Shown here: positions 1 to 8,811 of the stretch, piece after piece | Numbering within the stretch: the first letter of the stretch is position 1 | How the letters are laid out: each line of letters opens with the position of its first letter | Source of the DNA: Streptomyces sp. YPW6 | GTDB lineage: Bacteria > Actinomycetota > Actinomycetes > Streptomycetales > Streptomycetaceae | Assembly (NCBI RefSeq): GCF_018866325.1 | Contig: NZ_CP076457.1 | Coordinates: 4,623,001-4,687,000, forward strand | Length of the DNA: 64,000 nt | Direction of reading: 5' to 3' | Made by a program: the position numbers and the translations under genes | Notes under the pieces: generated by a model | Told to the model about the DNA's origin: nothing | Database searches by the model: none | Seen by the model: only the letters and a program-made list of their open reading frames with translations

Positions 1-1
1 G

Positions 2-226
2 GCCGTCGACCGGATCGTGGACGGCATCGCGCGCCGCTCCCCGCACGTGTACGCCCAGTGGTGGCTGCGCGGGATGCAGTCGGTCCGCGGCTACCTGCCC
101 TCGGTCATCGCGCTCGGCGGACAGCGTGAGATGCGGCGCTTCGAACCGCGCCTCCACACCGTGCCCAAGGGCCTGGTGGGGGCCGGGGGCGCGGCGGACC
201 AGGATGCGCGCGCGGACCGGACCTGA
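2..226 (+). CDS. C-terminal end of a probable short-chain dehydrogenase/reductase (cut by window edge)
   Basis: Only the last 74 codons are present; the reading frame is open from the first base, so the gene starts outside the window. The tail reads AVDRIVDGIARRSPHVYAQ and continues to a helix with MREMRRFEP. This resembles the C-terminal segment of Streptomyces SDR-family oxidoreductases, where a 'VVDGIERR..VY.P.W' stretch follows the Rossmann core. None of the catalytic Ser-Tyr-Lys region is visible, so the family call is by resemblance only. Confidence 0.45.
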   Translation, partial: AVDRIVDGIARRSPHVYAQWWLRGMQSVRGYLPSVIALGGQREMRRFEPRLHTVPKGLVGAGGAADQDARADRT

Positions 227-368
227 GGGGTGTCCGGCGGGCGGACGAGGCTCATGTCACGGTGGGTAGCAGTCCGAAATGCGCGGGATGTCGGGGCATG
301 CAACGCTGAGCACGGCCCCGCTGGGGGCCACCTCCATCCGTCCCACGGACACCCCAGGAGTGAACAGC

Positions 369-563
369 ATGGGTATCGCAGACCAGTTCAAGGACAAGGC
401 GCAGGAGCTCGCCGACCAGGCCAAGCAGAAGGCCGGTCAGGGCAAGGACGAGGCCCAGGACCGGGCCTCCCGGGCCCGCGACCAGCGGCAGGACTCCTCC
501 TCGGGCATGAAGGACCGTGCCCAGGACGCCGCGGACCAGGCGCGCGAGCGTTTTGACCGTTGA
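369..563 (+). CDS. Small hydrophilic CsbD-like / stress-type protein
   Basis: This 64-residue protein begins MGIADQFKDKAQELADQAKQ and is almost wholly Lys/Asp/Glu/Gln/Ala, with heptad-like repeats of 'DQA(K/R)' and 'KDRAQDAA'. It has no hydrophobic core and no signal peptide. Composition and length fit CsbD-like or LEA-like small stress proteins; the start also resembles small antitoxin-type proteins annotated in actinobacteria. The ATG has an AGGAG 7 nt upstream. It stands alone, and a strong hairpin terminator follows. Function is inferred from composition only. Confidence 0.7.
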   Translation: MGIADQFKDKAQELADQAKQKAGQGKDEAQDRASRARDQRQDSSSGMKDRAQDAADQARERFDR

Positions 564-621
564 CGGTCGCTGAGGTGTGACGCGTACGTGCTGCGGTCAG
601 CGCGTGCGTACGCGTCGCGTC

Positions 622-655
622 AGGAGGCGCACCCGGGTGATCGGGTGCGCCTCCT
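622..655. terminator. Bidirectional hairpin terminator
   Basis: A perfect 14-bp stem (AGGAGGCGCACCCG and its complement) closes a 6-nt loop between two convergent genes, the small hydrophilic protein and the Rieske protein. Streptomyces terminators often lack a U tract, so the position and perfect stem support this call. Confidence 0.8.
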
Positions 656-669
656 CCTTGTGTGCGCGG

Positions 670-1761
670 TTACAGCGGGACGCCGTTCGCGCGCAGGACG
701 TCGCGGACGTCCAGGATCAGTGAGAAGACCTCGTGGTTGCGGTCCTCGCCCTGCTCGTCCCACGCCCGCTGCTCGGCCTCGACGGCCATGCGGTCCTCCG
801 CGAAGACCCGTTCGGTGAAGTGCCGGATGAACGGCCAGGCCACGGTCAGGGCGGCGGAGACCCTCGGCTTCTCGATCATGAGCAGTCCGTACGCGTGACA
901 GACGCGCTGCTGGGCGTCCTCGGGGACGTACACCGCCCAGAGGCGCAGGGCCGGGTGGTCGGCCTTCTCCGGAACCAGGTCCAGCGTCTGGTAGGGGTAC
1001 TCGGTGCGGATGGTCATGACGTCGCTGGACGGCCGGCCGCCGAGCCCCTCGGCGGCGAGCAGGCCCGCGCTGCGGTTGCGCTTGCCCCCGGTGTGGGTGA
1101 AGAGGTAGCGGGCCTCCACCGAGGCCGGGCCGCTCTCGTATCCCAGCAGCTTCGGCTGGAGCCTGCCGACCACGCCCCGGTGGAGGAACTGGTGGTTCAT
1201 GTCGAGCAGGTTCTCGTGCAGGAACGAGTAGTGGCAGCGCACGGTCCGCGAGAACGTCATCGTCCGGTACCGCGGCGAGGCGTGGGCCGGGATGTCCGGC
1301 AGCGGGGTGAGCGCCGCCTTCTCCGGGGCGCCCGGGAAGACGAACACCAGGCCGTACGCCTCGCGCACCGGATAGGCCCGCACTCCGCGCGGCGGCCGGG
1401 CGTCGCCCTTGGCGAGGTAGGGGATCTGCGAGATGCGGCCGTCGCCGCGGTAGGCCCAGGCGTGGTAGCAGCAGCGCAGCGTCTCACCGTCGACGACGCC
1501 CATGCTCAGCGGCACCTGCCGGTGCGCGCACCGGTCCTCCAGTGCGTGGACGGCACCGCTCCGGGCCCGGTACAGCGCGATGCGCTCCCCGGCGAACACG
1601 GCCGCCGCCACCCCTTCCTTCCGTACGTTCCGGGAGAGGGCGACCGGATACCAGAAGTCCGGGGCGGCCCCGATCCGCCGCAGGTCGTGCGGGGCGGGGG
1701 CCGGGCCGGGGCCGTTGCCGGGCCGGCCGCGCGCGATCCGGTCCGAGCGGTTCTCGGTCAT
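670..1761 (-). CDS. Rieske [2Fe-2S] aromatic ring-hydroxylating oxygenase-like protein
   Basis: A 363-aa protein with an N-terminal Rieske domain: CAH near residue 85 and CYH about 20 residues later give the C-x-H...C-x-x-H cluster ligands. A C-terminal catalytic domain carries LLDMNHQFLHRG, resembling the N/D-x-x-H-x(4)-H mononuclear-iron site of ring-hydroxylating oxygenase alpha subunits. The ATG was chosen over an upstream in-frame start because GGGAGA precedes it and homology begins just after it. Reductase and ferredoxin genes are not adjacent. Related single-gene Rieske oxygenases act on sterols, cholesterol-like or chlorophyll substrates; the substrate here is unknown. Confidence 0.85.
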   Translation of the reverse strand: MTENRSDRIARGRPGNGPGPAPAPHDLRRIGAAPDFWYPVALSRNVRKEGVAAAVFAGERIALYRARSGAVHALEDRCAHRQVPLSMGVVDGETLRCCYHAWAYRGDGRISQIPYLAKGDARPPRGVRAYPVREAYGLVFVFPGAPEKAALTPLPDIPAHASPRYRTMTFSRTVRCHYSFLHENLLDMNHQFLHRGVVGRLQPKLLGYESGPASVEARYLFTHTGGKRNRSAGLLAAEGLGGRPSSDVMTIRTEYPYQTLDLVPEKADHPALRLWAVYVPEDAQQRVCHAYGLLMIEKPRVSAALTVAWPFIRHFTERVFAEDRMAVEAEQRAWDEQGEDRNHEVFSLILDVRDVLRANGVPL

Positions 1762-1888
1762 GCTTCTCCCTCGTACGTGGCCAGCCCCTCCCATCGTGTC
1801 CGCCGCCCGCGGACGGGCGCCCGCCCGGCGCGCCCGGACGGGTGCCCGTTCCGCGCGCACGGGGGACGGAGGGCTGGTCGACCGCCCG

Positions 1889-4800
1889 TCACCTCGGCGG
1901 CAGCGGCGGCCTGCGCAGGTCCGGGACCGTGTCGTACGAGGGCGGCGTCGCCGCCGGGTGGGCCGCCAGCAGGTCCAGCGCCAGGCGGACCGCGTCGTCC
2001 AGGACCGCGTACCGCCCCTCCGCCCAGTCCAGCGGGGTGCGCAGTGCCTCCACGTCCGGCTCCACCCCGTGGTTCTCCACCGACCAGCCGTACGTGTCGA
2101 ACCAGGCGGCGTTCATCGGGACCGTGATCGACGTGCCGTCCCCCAGCCGGTGGCGGCCGGTCATGCCGACCACGCCGCCCCAGGTGCGCTGGCCCACCAC
2201 GGGGCCGAGCTTCAGCAGCCGGAACGCCGCGGTGATCATGTCGCCGTCCGAGGACGTGGCCTCGTCGGCCAGGGCGACGACCGGGCCGCGCGGAGCGTTG
2301 GAGGCGTAGCTGACCGCCTGCGCGTCACGGGTCAGGTCCCAGCCGAGGATCGTGCGGGTGAGCTTCTCCACGACGAGCTCGCTGATGTGGCCGCCGGCGT
2401 TGCCCCGTACGTCCACGATGAGCGCGGGCCGGGCCACCTCCAGGCGCAGGTCCCGGTTGAACTGGGCCCAGCCCGAGCCGCCCAGGTCCGGGATGTGCAG
2501 ATAGCCGCACTTTCCGCCGCTCAACTCCCGTACCACGTCACGGCGTTTGGCGACCCAGTCCTGGTAGCGCAGCGGGCGTTCGTCGACCAGCGGCATGATC
2601 GCCACCCGGCGGGAGGGGCCGCCGCCCGCCGGGGAGAAGGTCAGTTCCACCGTCGTGCCGCCCGCCGCCGTCAGCAGCGGGTACGGGCCCGCCACCGGGT
2701 CCACCGGCCGGCCGTCGACATGGGTGAGGACCGCGCCCTCCCTGATCCCCGTACCGGCCAGCGGTGAACGCGCCTTGGAGTCCGAGGACTCGCCGGGGAG
2801 GATGCGCTGGACCGTCCACGCCCCGTCCCGGCAGACCAGGTTGGCGCCCAGCAGGCCGATCGCCCGCTGGTAGTGCGGCGGGCCCTCGTTGCGGCGGGCG
2901 GGGGAGACGTACGCGTGCGAGGTCCCCAGCTCGCCCAGCACCTCGCGCAGCAGGTCCGCGAACTCGTCCGGAGAGGCGACCCGTTCGACCAGGGGGCGGT
3001 ACTGGTCCAGCACCCCGTCCCAGTCGATGCCGCACATGTCCGGTTCCCAGAAGTAGTCCCGGATGATCCGGCCCGCTTCCCCGTACGCCTGCCGCCACTC
3101 CGCCCCCGGGTCGACCTCGTGCAGGATGCGGCGCAGGTCGAGGTAGACCGTGGAGTCGCCGTCGCCGGGCTCGGTTGCGGGGACGGCGCGCAGGTCGCCG
3201 TCGTCCATCACCACCAGCCGCGAGGAGTCGCCGCTGACCGCGAACCAGTCCAGGTGGTCGACCAGTTCGGTCCTGCGGGCCTTCGCGATGCTGAAGTGCT
3301 CCAGGGTGGGCCGCCCCGACATGTCGGCCGGGTTCGCGAACGTCTCGCCCAGCGCCCCGGAGATCGGCCAGCGCAGCCACACCAGACCGCCCCCGCTCAC
3401 CGGGGCGAGCGCCGAGTACTTGGACGCGGAGACCGGGAACGGCGTCACCCGGCTCTCCAGCCCCTCGAACTCCACCATCACCGTGGACCCCTCGCCCGTA
3501 CCCCCGTCCGGCACGTCCACCGGGTCCAGGCCGCCCGCCGCCGGGCGGCCGTCCGGGGAGAGCGCGAAGGGGGACGGGGTCGCGGAGGAGAGCGGGACCA
3601 GATAGGGGCGGCAGCCGAGCGGGAAGGACAGGTCGCCGGTGTGCACGTCGTACACCGGGTCGAAGCCGCGCCAGGACAGGAACGCGAGATAGCGGCCGTC
3701 CTCGGTGAAGACCGGGTTCTCGTCCTCGAAGCGGCCGTTGGTGACGTCCACGATCGCCGGGGCGCCGGGGCCGGAGATCCGGGCCAGCTTGATCTGCCGC
3801 AGCGAGCGGCCGACGCCCGGGTGCGACCAGGTGAGCCAGTCGCCGTCGGGGGAGAAGGCCAGGTCGCGTACCGGGCCGTTGACCGAGCGGATCAGCTCGG
3901 TGAGCCCGGGGTGCTCGTCGACCGGAACGGCGCTGTCCGGGGCCGCCGCGCCGGTGGCCGCGTGCAGGTCGGCGCGGGTCGAGCCGCTGGGGGGCTTCGG
4001 CGCTGCCGGAGGGGGCTCCGGCGCGGTCCCGGCGGGCTCCGCCGGGCTTGAGGGGGGCTCCGCAGTGCCTGAGGCGGGCTGCACTGCGCTGGAGGGCGGC
4101 TCCGCCTCTCCCTCGCCCGTGTCCAGGAGCAGCAGGCGGCCGTCGTTCGAGGCGATGGCCAGACGCTGCCCGTCCGGGTCGGCGACCATCTCCTGGACCC
4201 GGCCCAGCAGCCCGGAGGCCAGTCTGCGCGGCGGGCGGTCGCCGCTGGCGCGCGGCAGATAGGCGATCTCGACCGCGTCGGGTCCGTCCGCGTCGGTGAC
4301 GTAGGCGACCTGTCCGCCGCTGCCGAGCATCTCCGGCAGCCGCACGCGCACGCCCGGGGTGTCGGCGATGGTGCGGGCGGGGCCGTCGCGGTGGGTGAGC
4401 CAGTAGAGGCTGCCGCGTACGGTGACGGCACTGGCCCGGCCGGTCTCGTCGACGGAGAGCGAGTCGACGTTGCTGGCGGCGGGCACCTGGTGGACGCGCC
4501 GGCCGGTGCGCGGGCCCCCGAGGCGCACCTCCAGCTTGCGCGGGGTGGCCCCGGGCGATTCCAGGTCCTCGGCCAGCCACAGCTCGCCCGCGCACTGGTA
4601 GATCACCCGGTGCCCGTCGCTGGAGGCGTTGCGGGCGTAGAAGGCGTCGTGGTCGGTGTGGCGGCGCAGGTCGGTGCCGTCCGCCCGGCAGGAGTACAGG
4701 TTGCCGACGCCCTCGTGGTCGGAGAGGAACGCGATGCGGCGGCCGACGAACATCGGGTTGGCGAGGTGCCCGTCGATGTCCGGGAGCAGCCGCTCGCCGT

Positions 4801-5359
4801 GCAGCCACAGGCGGCCCGTGGCCCCGCCCCGGTAGCGCTTCCAGGCGGCGGGTTCGTGCGGGGGAGTGCCGGTGAGCAGCAGGGTGCGGCGCTCGCCGTC
4901 GATGTCGGCGACGGCGATGTCGGAGACCGGGCCCCAGGGAAGTCTGCCTCCGGGGCTGCCGTCGGTGGGGACGCTGTAGGCCCAGGAGAAGTAGGAGAAC
5001 GGCTGGTTGTGCGAGGAGACGGCGAGGATCTGGCAGGCCTCGCCCGGGTCGGGGCTCCAGCCGCAGACCCGGGCGTCCGTCGAACCCCAGTAGGTGAGCC
5101 GGCGCGCCGGGCCGCCGTCCACCGGGGCGAGGTGGATCTCGGGGTCCAGGGTCCGCCAGGTCGTGTAGGCGATGGCGGTGCCGTCGGGCGAGAAGCGGGG
5201 GTGGCTGACCCGGGTCCGGTCGACGGTCACCCGCCAGGCGCGTCCGGGCCGGTGCCCCGGCGCGGCGAGGGGGGCGACCCACAGGTCGTCCTCGGCCGCG
5301 AAGCACAGCAAGTCCTGGTGGAGGTGCGGGAAACGGAGATACGCGACGTCGTCACTCAC
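1889..5359 (-). CDS. Tricorn-type S41 serine protease (TRI homolog)
   Basis: About 1156 aa, close to the usual tricorn length. N-terminal WD/beta-propeller repeats (YLRFPHLHQDLLCFAAEDDLW, HPRFSPDGTAIAYTTWR) are followed by a second propeller, a C1 domain, a PDZ domain and an S41 protease core. Catalytic elements are visible: TSHAYV near residue 813 (Ser-His pair), DEATSSDGDM near 1036 (nucleophile) and SVENHGVEPD (acid). Tricorn is a large cytosolic complex that trims proteasome-derived peptides. The GTG at this start matches family N-termini better than an upstream ATG. An unusual Pro/Glu/Ala-rich insert (about residues 418-465, 'EPPS' repeats) splits the first propeller. It is divergent from the TetR/MMPL pair. 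Confidence 0.9.
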   Translation of the reverse strand: MSDDVAYLRFPHLHQDLLCFAAEDDLWVAPLAAPGHRPGRAWRVTVDRTRVSHPRFSPDGTAIAYTTWRTLDPEIHLAPVDGGPARRLTYWGSTDARVCGWSPDPGEACQILAVSSHNQPFSYFSWAYSVPTDGSPGGRLPWGPVSDIAVADIDGERRTLLLTGTPPHEPAAWKRYRGGATGRLWLHGERLLPDIDGHLANPMFVGRRIAFLSDHEGVGNLYSCRADGTDLRRHTDHDAFYARNASSDGHRVIYQCAGELWLAEDLESPGATPRKLEVRLGGPRTGRRVHQVPAASNVDSLSVDETGRASAVTVRGSLYWLTHRDGPARTIADTPGVRVRLPEMLGSGGQVAYVTDADGPDAVEIAYLPRASGDRPPRRLASGLLGRVQEMVADPDGQRLAIASNDGRLLLLDTGEGEAEPPSSAVQPASGTAEPPSSPAEPAGTAPEPPPAAPKPPSGSTRADLHAATGAAAPDSAVPVDEHPGLTELIRSVNGPVRDLAFSPDGDWLTWSHPGVGRSLRQIKLARISGPGAPAIVDVTNGRFEDENPVFTEDGRYLAFLSWRGFDPVYDVHTGDLSFPLGCRPYLVPLSSATPSPFALSPDGRPAAGGLDPVDVPDGGTGEGSTVMVEFEGLESRVTPFPVSASKYSALAPVSGGGLVWLRWPISGALGETFANPADMSGRPTLEHFSIAKARRTELVDHLDWFAVSGDSSRLVVMDDGDLRAVPATEPGDGDSTVYLDLRRILHEVDPGAEWRQAYGEAGRIIRDYFWEPDMCGIDWDGVLDQYRPLVERVASPDEFADLLREVLGELGTSHAYVSPARRNEGPPHYQRAIGLLGANLVCRDGAWTVQRILPGESSDSKARSPLAGTGIREGAVLTHVDGRPVDPVAGPYPLLTAAGGTTVELTFSPAGGGPSRRVAIMPLVDERPLRYQDWVAKRRDVVRELSGGKCGYLHIPDLGGSGWAQFNRDLRLEVARPALIVDVRGNAGGHISELVVEKLTRTILGWDLTRDAQAVSYASNAPRGPVVALADEATSSDGDMITAAFRLLKLGPVVGQRTWGGVVGMTGRHRLGDGTSITVPMNAAWFDTYGWSVENHGVEPDVEALRTPLDWAEGRYAVLDDAVRLALDLLAAHPAATPPSYDTVPDLRRPPLPPR

Positions 5360-5412
5360 CCCCCAATGTTTTCGGTGCGCGGAGCCCGGGGCAACTTGTG
5401 GTGCAGGACACA

Positions 5413-5434
5413 AGCGAAACGATTTCGTTTCGCT
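5413..5434. promoter_or_regulatory. Palindromic operator 1 (TetR-type)
   Basis: Perfect 10-bp arms AGCGAAACGA / TCGTTTCGCT around a 2-bp centre, in the divergent region between the tricorn gene and the TetR gene. It contains the 13-mer CGAAACGATTTCG, which is shared in form with operator 2. Confidence 0.65.
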
Positions 5435-5460
5435 GGGAGGTGGGGGTACGGTTCAGGTGT

Positions 5461-5475
5461 ACGAAACAGTTTCGT
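5461..5475. promoter_or_regulatory. Palindromic operator 2 (TetR-type)
   Basis: ACGAAAC-A-GTTTCGT; the core CGAAAC-NN-TTTCG recurs 47 bp after the one in operator 1. It lies 55 bp upstream of the TetR start codon, where autoregulation would be expected. That the neighbouring TetR protein binds here is inference. Confidence 0.65.
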
Positions 5476-5529
5476 TCGATGGTGAACGGAACGCTGGACC
5501 GGTGACAGGCAGGCGAAGGAGGTCGGCAC

Positions 5530-6102
5530 ATGGCACGCACCAGGCTGACCCCCGAGCGTGAGGGCGAGCTGTACGAGGCCGTCCTCGATCTGCTCCGCGA
5601 GGTCGGTTACGACGCCCTGACCATGGACGCCGTCGCCGCCCGCACCCGTTCGAGCAAGGCCACTCTCTACCGCCAGTGGGGCTCCAAGCCCGAGCTGGTC
5701 GTGAAGGCGCTGCGGCACAACAAGCCCGGGAGCCTTTCGGACATCGACACCGGTTCGCTGCGCGGTGACTTCCATGCCGCGCTGAGCCGGACCGACGACT
5801 GCCAGATGGAGAAGGACGCCGCGCTGATGCGGGGTCTGAGCCATGCCGTCCACGAGAACCCCGAGCTGCTCCAGGCCCTGCGCGACCTGCTGATCGAACC
5901 GGAGATGACCGGCCTCGACCAGCTGCTGCAACGGGCGGTGGACCGGGGCGAGCTGCGTCCGGACAATCCGGCGCTGAAGTACATCCCGCACATGCTGGTC
6001 GGCGCGCTGGCCGCCCGGCAGCTGATCGAGGACCGCCCGCTCGACCAGGCGTTCCTCACCGATTACGTGGACTCCGTGATTCTCCCCGCTCTCGGCGTCT
6101 GA
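5530..6102 (+). CDS. TetR/AcrR family transcriptional regulator
   Basis: 190 aa. The N-terminal helix-turn-helix is typical: ALTMDAVAARTRSSKATLYRQWGSK at about residues 30-55, then an all-helical ligand domain of the kind often paired with exporters. GGAGG precedes the ATG by 7 nt. Two related palindromes upstream and an MMPL exporter 160 bp downstream on the same strand suggest it represses itself and the exporter in response to an exported compound. The ligand cannot be read from the sequence. Confidence 0.92.
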   Translation: MARTRLTPEREGELYEAVLDLLREVGYDALTMDAVAARTRSSKATLYRQWGSKPELVVKALRHNKPGSLSDIDTGSLRGDFHAALSRTDDCQMEKDAALMRGLSHAVHENPELLQALRDLLIEPEMTGLDQLLQRAVDRGELRPDNPALKYIPHMLVGALAARQLIEDRPLDQAFLTDYVDSVILPALGV

Positions 6103-6262
6103 CGTCCCCGCACCACCTGCCCGTACGGCTCGTCCCCGCGTACGGCACGTCCCGCCCGCACGGCCCTCTCCCCGAAGCTCCACCTGACGCGCCGCTCTCG
6201 TCGTCGGGCTGGTCCCTCACGCCCAATTTCCACTCATACGACCTGACCGGGAGTACGCCCCC

Positions 6263-8491
6263 GTGGCCACTTTCCTCTACAAGCTCGGACGGCTCACCTT
6301 CCGCCGCCGCGGCTTCGTCGCCCTGATCTGGCTGGCGTTGCTGGCGGTGGCCGTCATCGGTGCGGCCACCGCGTCCACCGCCACCTCCAGTTCCTTCTCG
6401 ATCCCCGGTACGGAGGCGCAGCGCGCCTTCGACCTGCTGGAAGAGCGCAACCCCGGAAACAGCGCCGACGGCGCGACCGCCCGGGTCGTCTTCAAGGCGC
6501 CCGAGGGCGAGAAGGTGACCGACGCCGAGAACAAGCGCGAGATCACCGGCATCGTCAAGAAGCTGGAGTCCGGATCGGAGCAGGTCGCTTCGGTCGCCGA
6601 CCCGTTCCAGCAGAAGGCGGTGAGCCAGGACGGTTCGACCGCGTACATCTCGGTCTCCTACCAGGTCAACTCCATGGAGCTGACCGACGGGACCCGGGAC
6701 GCCCTGGAGGACGTGGGCAAGGACGCGCAGAAGAGCGGCATGAAGGTGGAGATCGGCGGTGACGCCCTCCAGGTCATGCCGCACACCGGGGCCGCGGAGA
6801 TCATCGGTGTCATCATCGCCGCGATCGTCCTCGTCATCACCTTCGGGTCGCTGGTCGCCGCCGGGCTGCCGCTGCTGACCGCACTCATCGGGGTCGGCAT
6901 CGGGGTCTCGACGATCACCGCGCTGGCCAACGTGCTGGATCTCGGCACGACCACCTCGACCCTCGCCATGATGATCGGCCTCGCGGTCGGCATCGACTAC
7001 GCCCTGTTCATCGTCTCCCGCTACCGCGCCGAACTGGCCGAGGGCCGGGAGCGCGAGGAAGCCGCCGGGCGCGCGGTCGGCACCGCCGGGTCCGCCGTCG
7101 TCTTCGCCGGGCTCACCGTGGTCATCGCTCTGGTGGGCCTCGCCGTCGTCAACATCCCGATGCTGACGAAGATGGGCTTCGCCGCCGCCGGAACGGTCGC
7201 GATCGCCGTCGTCATCGCCCTCACCCTCGTCCCGGCCCTGCTGGGCTTCGCGGGGAAGCGGGTCATGGGCCGCAAGGCCCGTAAGGCCGCCGAGGCGGAG
7301 AAGAGCCCCGAGGCCAAGCCGAACATGGGCACCCGCTGGGCGCGGTTCGTGCTGCGCAGGCCGGTCTGGGTCATGCTCGTCGGCGTCCTCGGCCTCGGCA
7401 TCGTCGCCGTACCGGCCGCCTCGCTGGAGATGGGTCTGCCCGACGACGGCGCCCAGCCGAAGTCGACCACGCAGCGCCAGGCGTACGACATGCTCTCGGA
7501 CGGCTTCGGCCCCGGGTTCAACGGTCCGCTGATGGTCGTCGTCGACACGAAGGACAGCTCCGACGGCAAGGCCGCCGCCGAGCGGGTCTCCGAGGAGATC
7601 GAGTCCGTCGGCGTCGCCGCCGTCACCCCGGCCCAGTTCAACAAGGCCGGCGACACCGCGATGATCACGGTCATCCCGAAGGACCGGCCCTCCTCCCACG
7701 CCACGGAGGAGGTCGTCCACGACATCCGTGACGCGGGCGAGGCCATCAAGGCCGACACCGGCGCCGAGGTCCTGGTCACGGGCGCCACCGCGATGAACAT
7801 CGACTTCTCGCAGAAGATGAACGACGCGCTGCTGCCCTACCTGGCGCTCGTCGTCGGCCTCGCCTTCCTGCTGCTGATGCTGGTCTTCCGCTCGATCCTC
7901 GTCCCGCTGAAGGCGGCCCTGGGCTTCCTGCTGTCGGTGGTCGCGGCCCTCGGCGCGGTCGTCGCGGTCTTCCAGTGGGGCTGGCTCGGCTCGCTCTTCG
8001 GCGTCGAGCAGACCGGCCCGATCATGAGCATGATGCCGATCTTCATGGTCGGTGTGGTCTTCGGTCTCGCGATGGACTACGAGGTCTTCCTCGTCACCCG
8101 GATGCGCGAGGCGTACGTCCACGGCGAGACCCCGGGCCAGGCCATCGTGACCGGCTTCAAGCACGGCGCACGGGTGGTCACGGCCGCCGCGGTGATCATG
8201 ATGGCGGTCTTCGCCGGCTTCATCGGCTCCAGCGAGCAGATGATCAAGATGATCGGCTTCTCGCTCGCCATCGCCGTCCTCTTCGACGCCTTCGTGGTGC
8301 GCATGGCCATCGTGCCCGCCGTCCTGGCCCTGCTCGGCCGGAAGGCCTGGTGGCTGCCGCGCTGGCTGGACCGGGCGCTGCCCAACGTGGACGTGGAGGG
8401 CGAGAAGCTGCACCAGCAGCTGGCGGACGAGCCCGGTTCCGCGGGCTCCGGTGACGGTGGCGAGGGTGAGCGGGAGCTCGTCCGCGTCTGA
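6263..8491 (+). CDS. MMPL/RND-family membrane exporter
   Basis: 742 aa with the duplicated RND layout: one N-terminal membrane helix, an extracytoplasmic loop, five helices, then the same again. Conserved membrane Asp-Tyr motifs appear in both halves (VGIDYALFIVSRYR, LAMDYEVFLVTRMRE). These are the proton-relay positions of MmpL proteins, which export lipids or drugs. The GTG start has GGGAG about 8 nt upstream. It follows the TetR gene in the same direction and ends at a strong hairpin, so the pair probably forms a regulator-exporter unit. Confidence 0.93.
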   Translation: MATFLYKLGRLTFRRRGFVALIWLALLAVAVIGAATASTATSSSFSIPGTEAQRAFDLLEERNPGNSADGATARVVFKAPEGEKVTDAENKREITGIVKKLESGSEQVASVADPFQQKAVSQDGSTAYISVSYQVNSMELTDGTRDALEDVGKDAQKSGMKVEIGGDALQVMPHTGAAEIIGVIIAAIVLVITFGSLVAAGLPLLTALIGVGIGVSTITALANVLDLGTTTSTLAMMIGLAVGIDYALFIVSRYRAELAEGREREEAAGRAVGTAGSAVVFAGLTVVIALVGLAVVNIPMLTKMGFAAAGTVAIAVVIALTLVPALLGFAGKRVMGRKARKAAEAEKSPEAKPNMGTRWARFVLRRPVWVMLVGVLGLGIVAVPAASLEMGLPDDGAQPKSTTQRQAYDMLSDGFGPGFNGPLMVVVDTKDSSDGKAAAERVSEEIESVGVAAVTPAQFNKAGDTAMITVIPKDRPSSHATEEVVHDIRDAGEAIKADTGAEVLVTGATAMNIDFSQKMNDALLPYLALVVGLAFLLLMLVFRSILVPLKAALGFLLSVVAALGAVVAVFQWGWLGSLFGVEQTGPIMSMMPIFMVGVVFGLAMDYEVFLVTRMREAYVHGETPGQAIVTGFKHGARVVTAAAVIMMAVFAGFIGSSEQMIKMIGFSLAIAVLFDAFVVRMAIVPAVLALLGRKAWWLPRWLDRALPNVDVEGEKLHQQLADEPGSAGSGDGGEGERELVRV

Positions 8492-8586
8492 CCCGTCCGG
8501 ACGGTGAGACTCCGGGGTCCGCGTCTGAGCGGAGCGCGGCCCCGGAAGCGCCGGTCACCTGTGGGGACGGGGGCCGGGGCGCAGCG

Positions 8587-8617
8587 AAGGCCCCCGTGCG
8601 AACGGCACGGGGGCCTT
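8587..8617. terminator. Hairpin terminator after the MMPL gene
   Basis: Perfect 13-bp stem AAGGCCCCCGTGC with its complement around a GAACG loop. It sits in a 320-bp gene-free stretch (8492-8811) between convergent genes, which otherwise holds only GC-rich simple sequence and a heptamer array. Confidence 0.8.
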
Positions 8618-8752
8618 CCGCGCTGAGCGCTCCCCGCGGGCGGCTGCCCGCGCTCCTGGGCCGCTGGGCCCGGTGGGCCCGCTGGGCCGCCCGGCTGCTC
8701 GGCGCGCCCCGCCGCTCGCGCGAGGGTGCCGCCGGGGCGACCTCCAAGCTCA

Positions 8753-8785
8753 GCCGAGTGCCGAGTGCCGAGTGCCGAGTGCCGG
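8753..8785. repeat. Heptamer array (GCCGAGT)4 plus partial GCCGG
   Basis: Four exact copies of a 7-bp unit followed by GCCGG, just downstream of the stop codon of the SsgA-like gene. A 7-bp period rotates the reading frame, so it is not coding. The same GCCGNNT form recurs near 32.1 kb. Confidence 0.9.
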
Positions 8786-8811
8786 GGCCTGGTGCTCCCG
8801 GGCGCGGGTCC

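Noticed and set aside
2538..5306. A 922-codon open frame on the minus strand in another frame inside the tricorn gene
   Set aside because: Arg/Pro/Gly-rich composition typical of an off-frame shadow in high-GC DNA; the tricorn frame shows clear family motifs.
6056..8413. A 785-codon open frame antisense to the MMPL gene
   Set aside because: His/Asp/Gly/Glu-rich with no recognisable domain; the plus strand has full MMPL motifs, codon bias and a ribosome-binding site.
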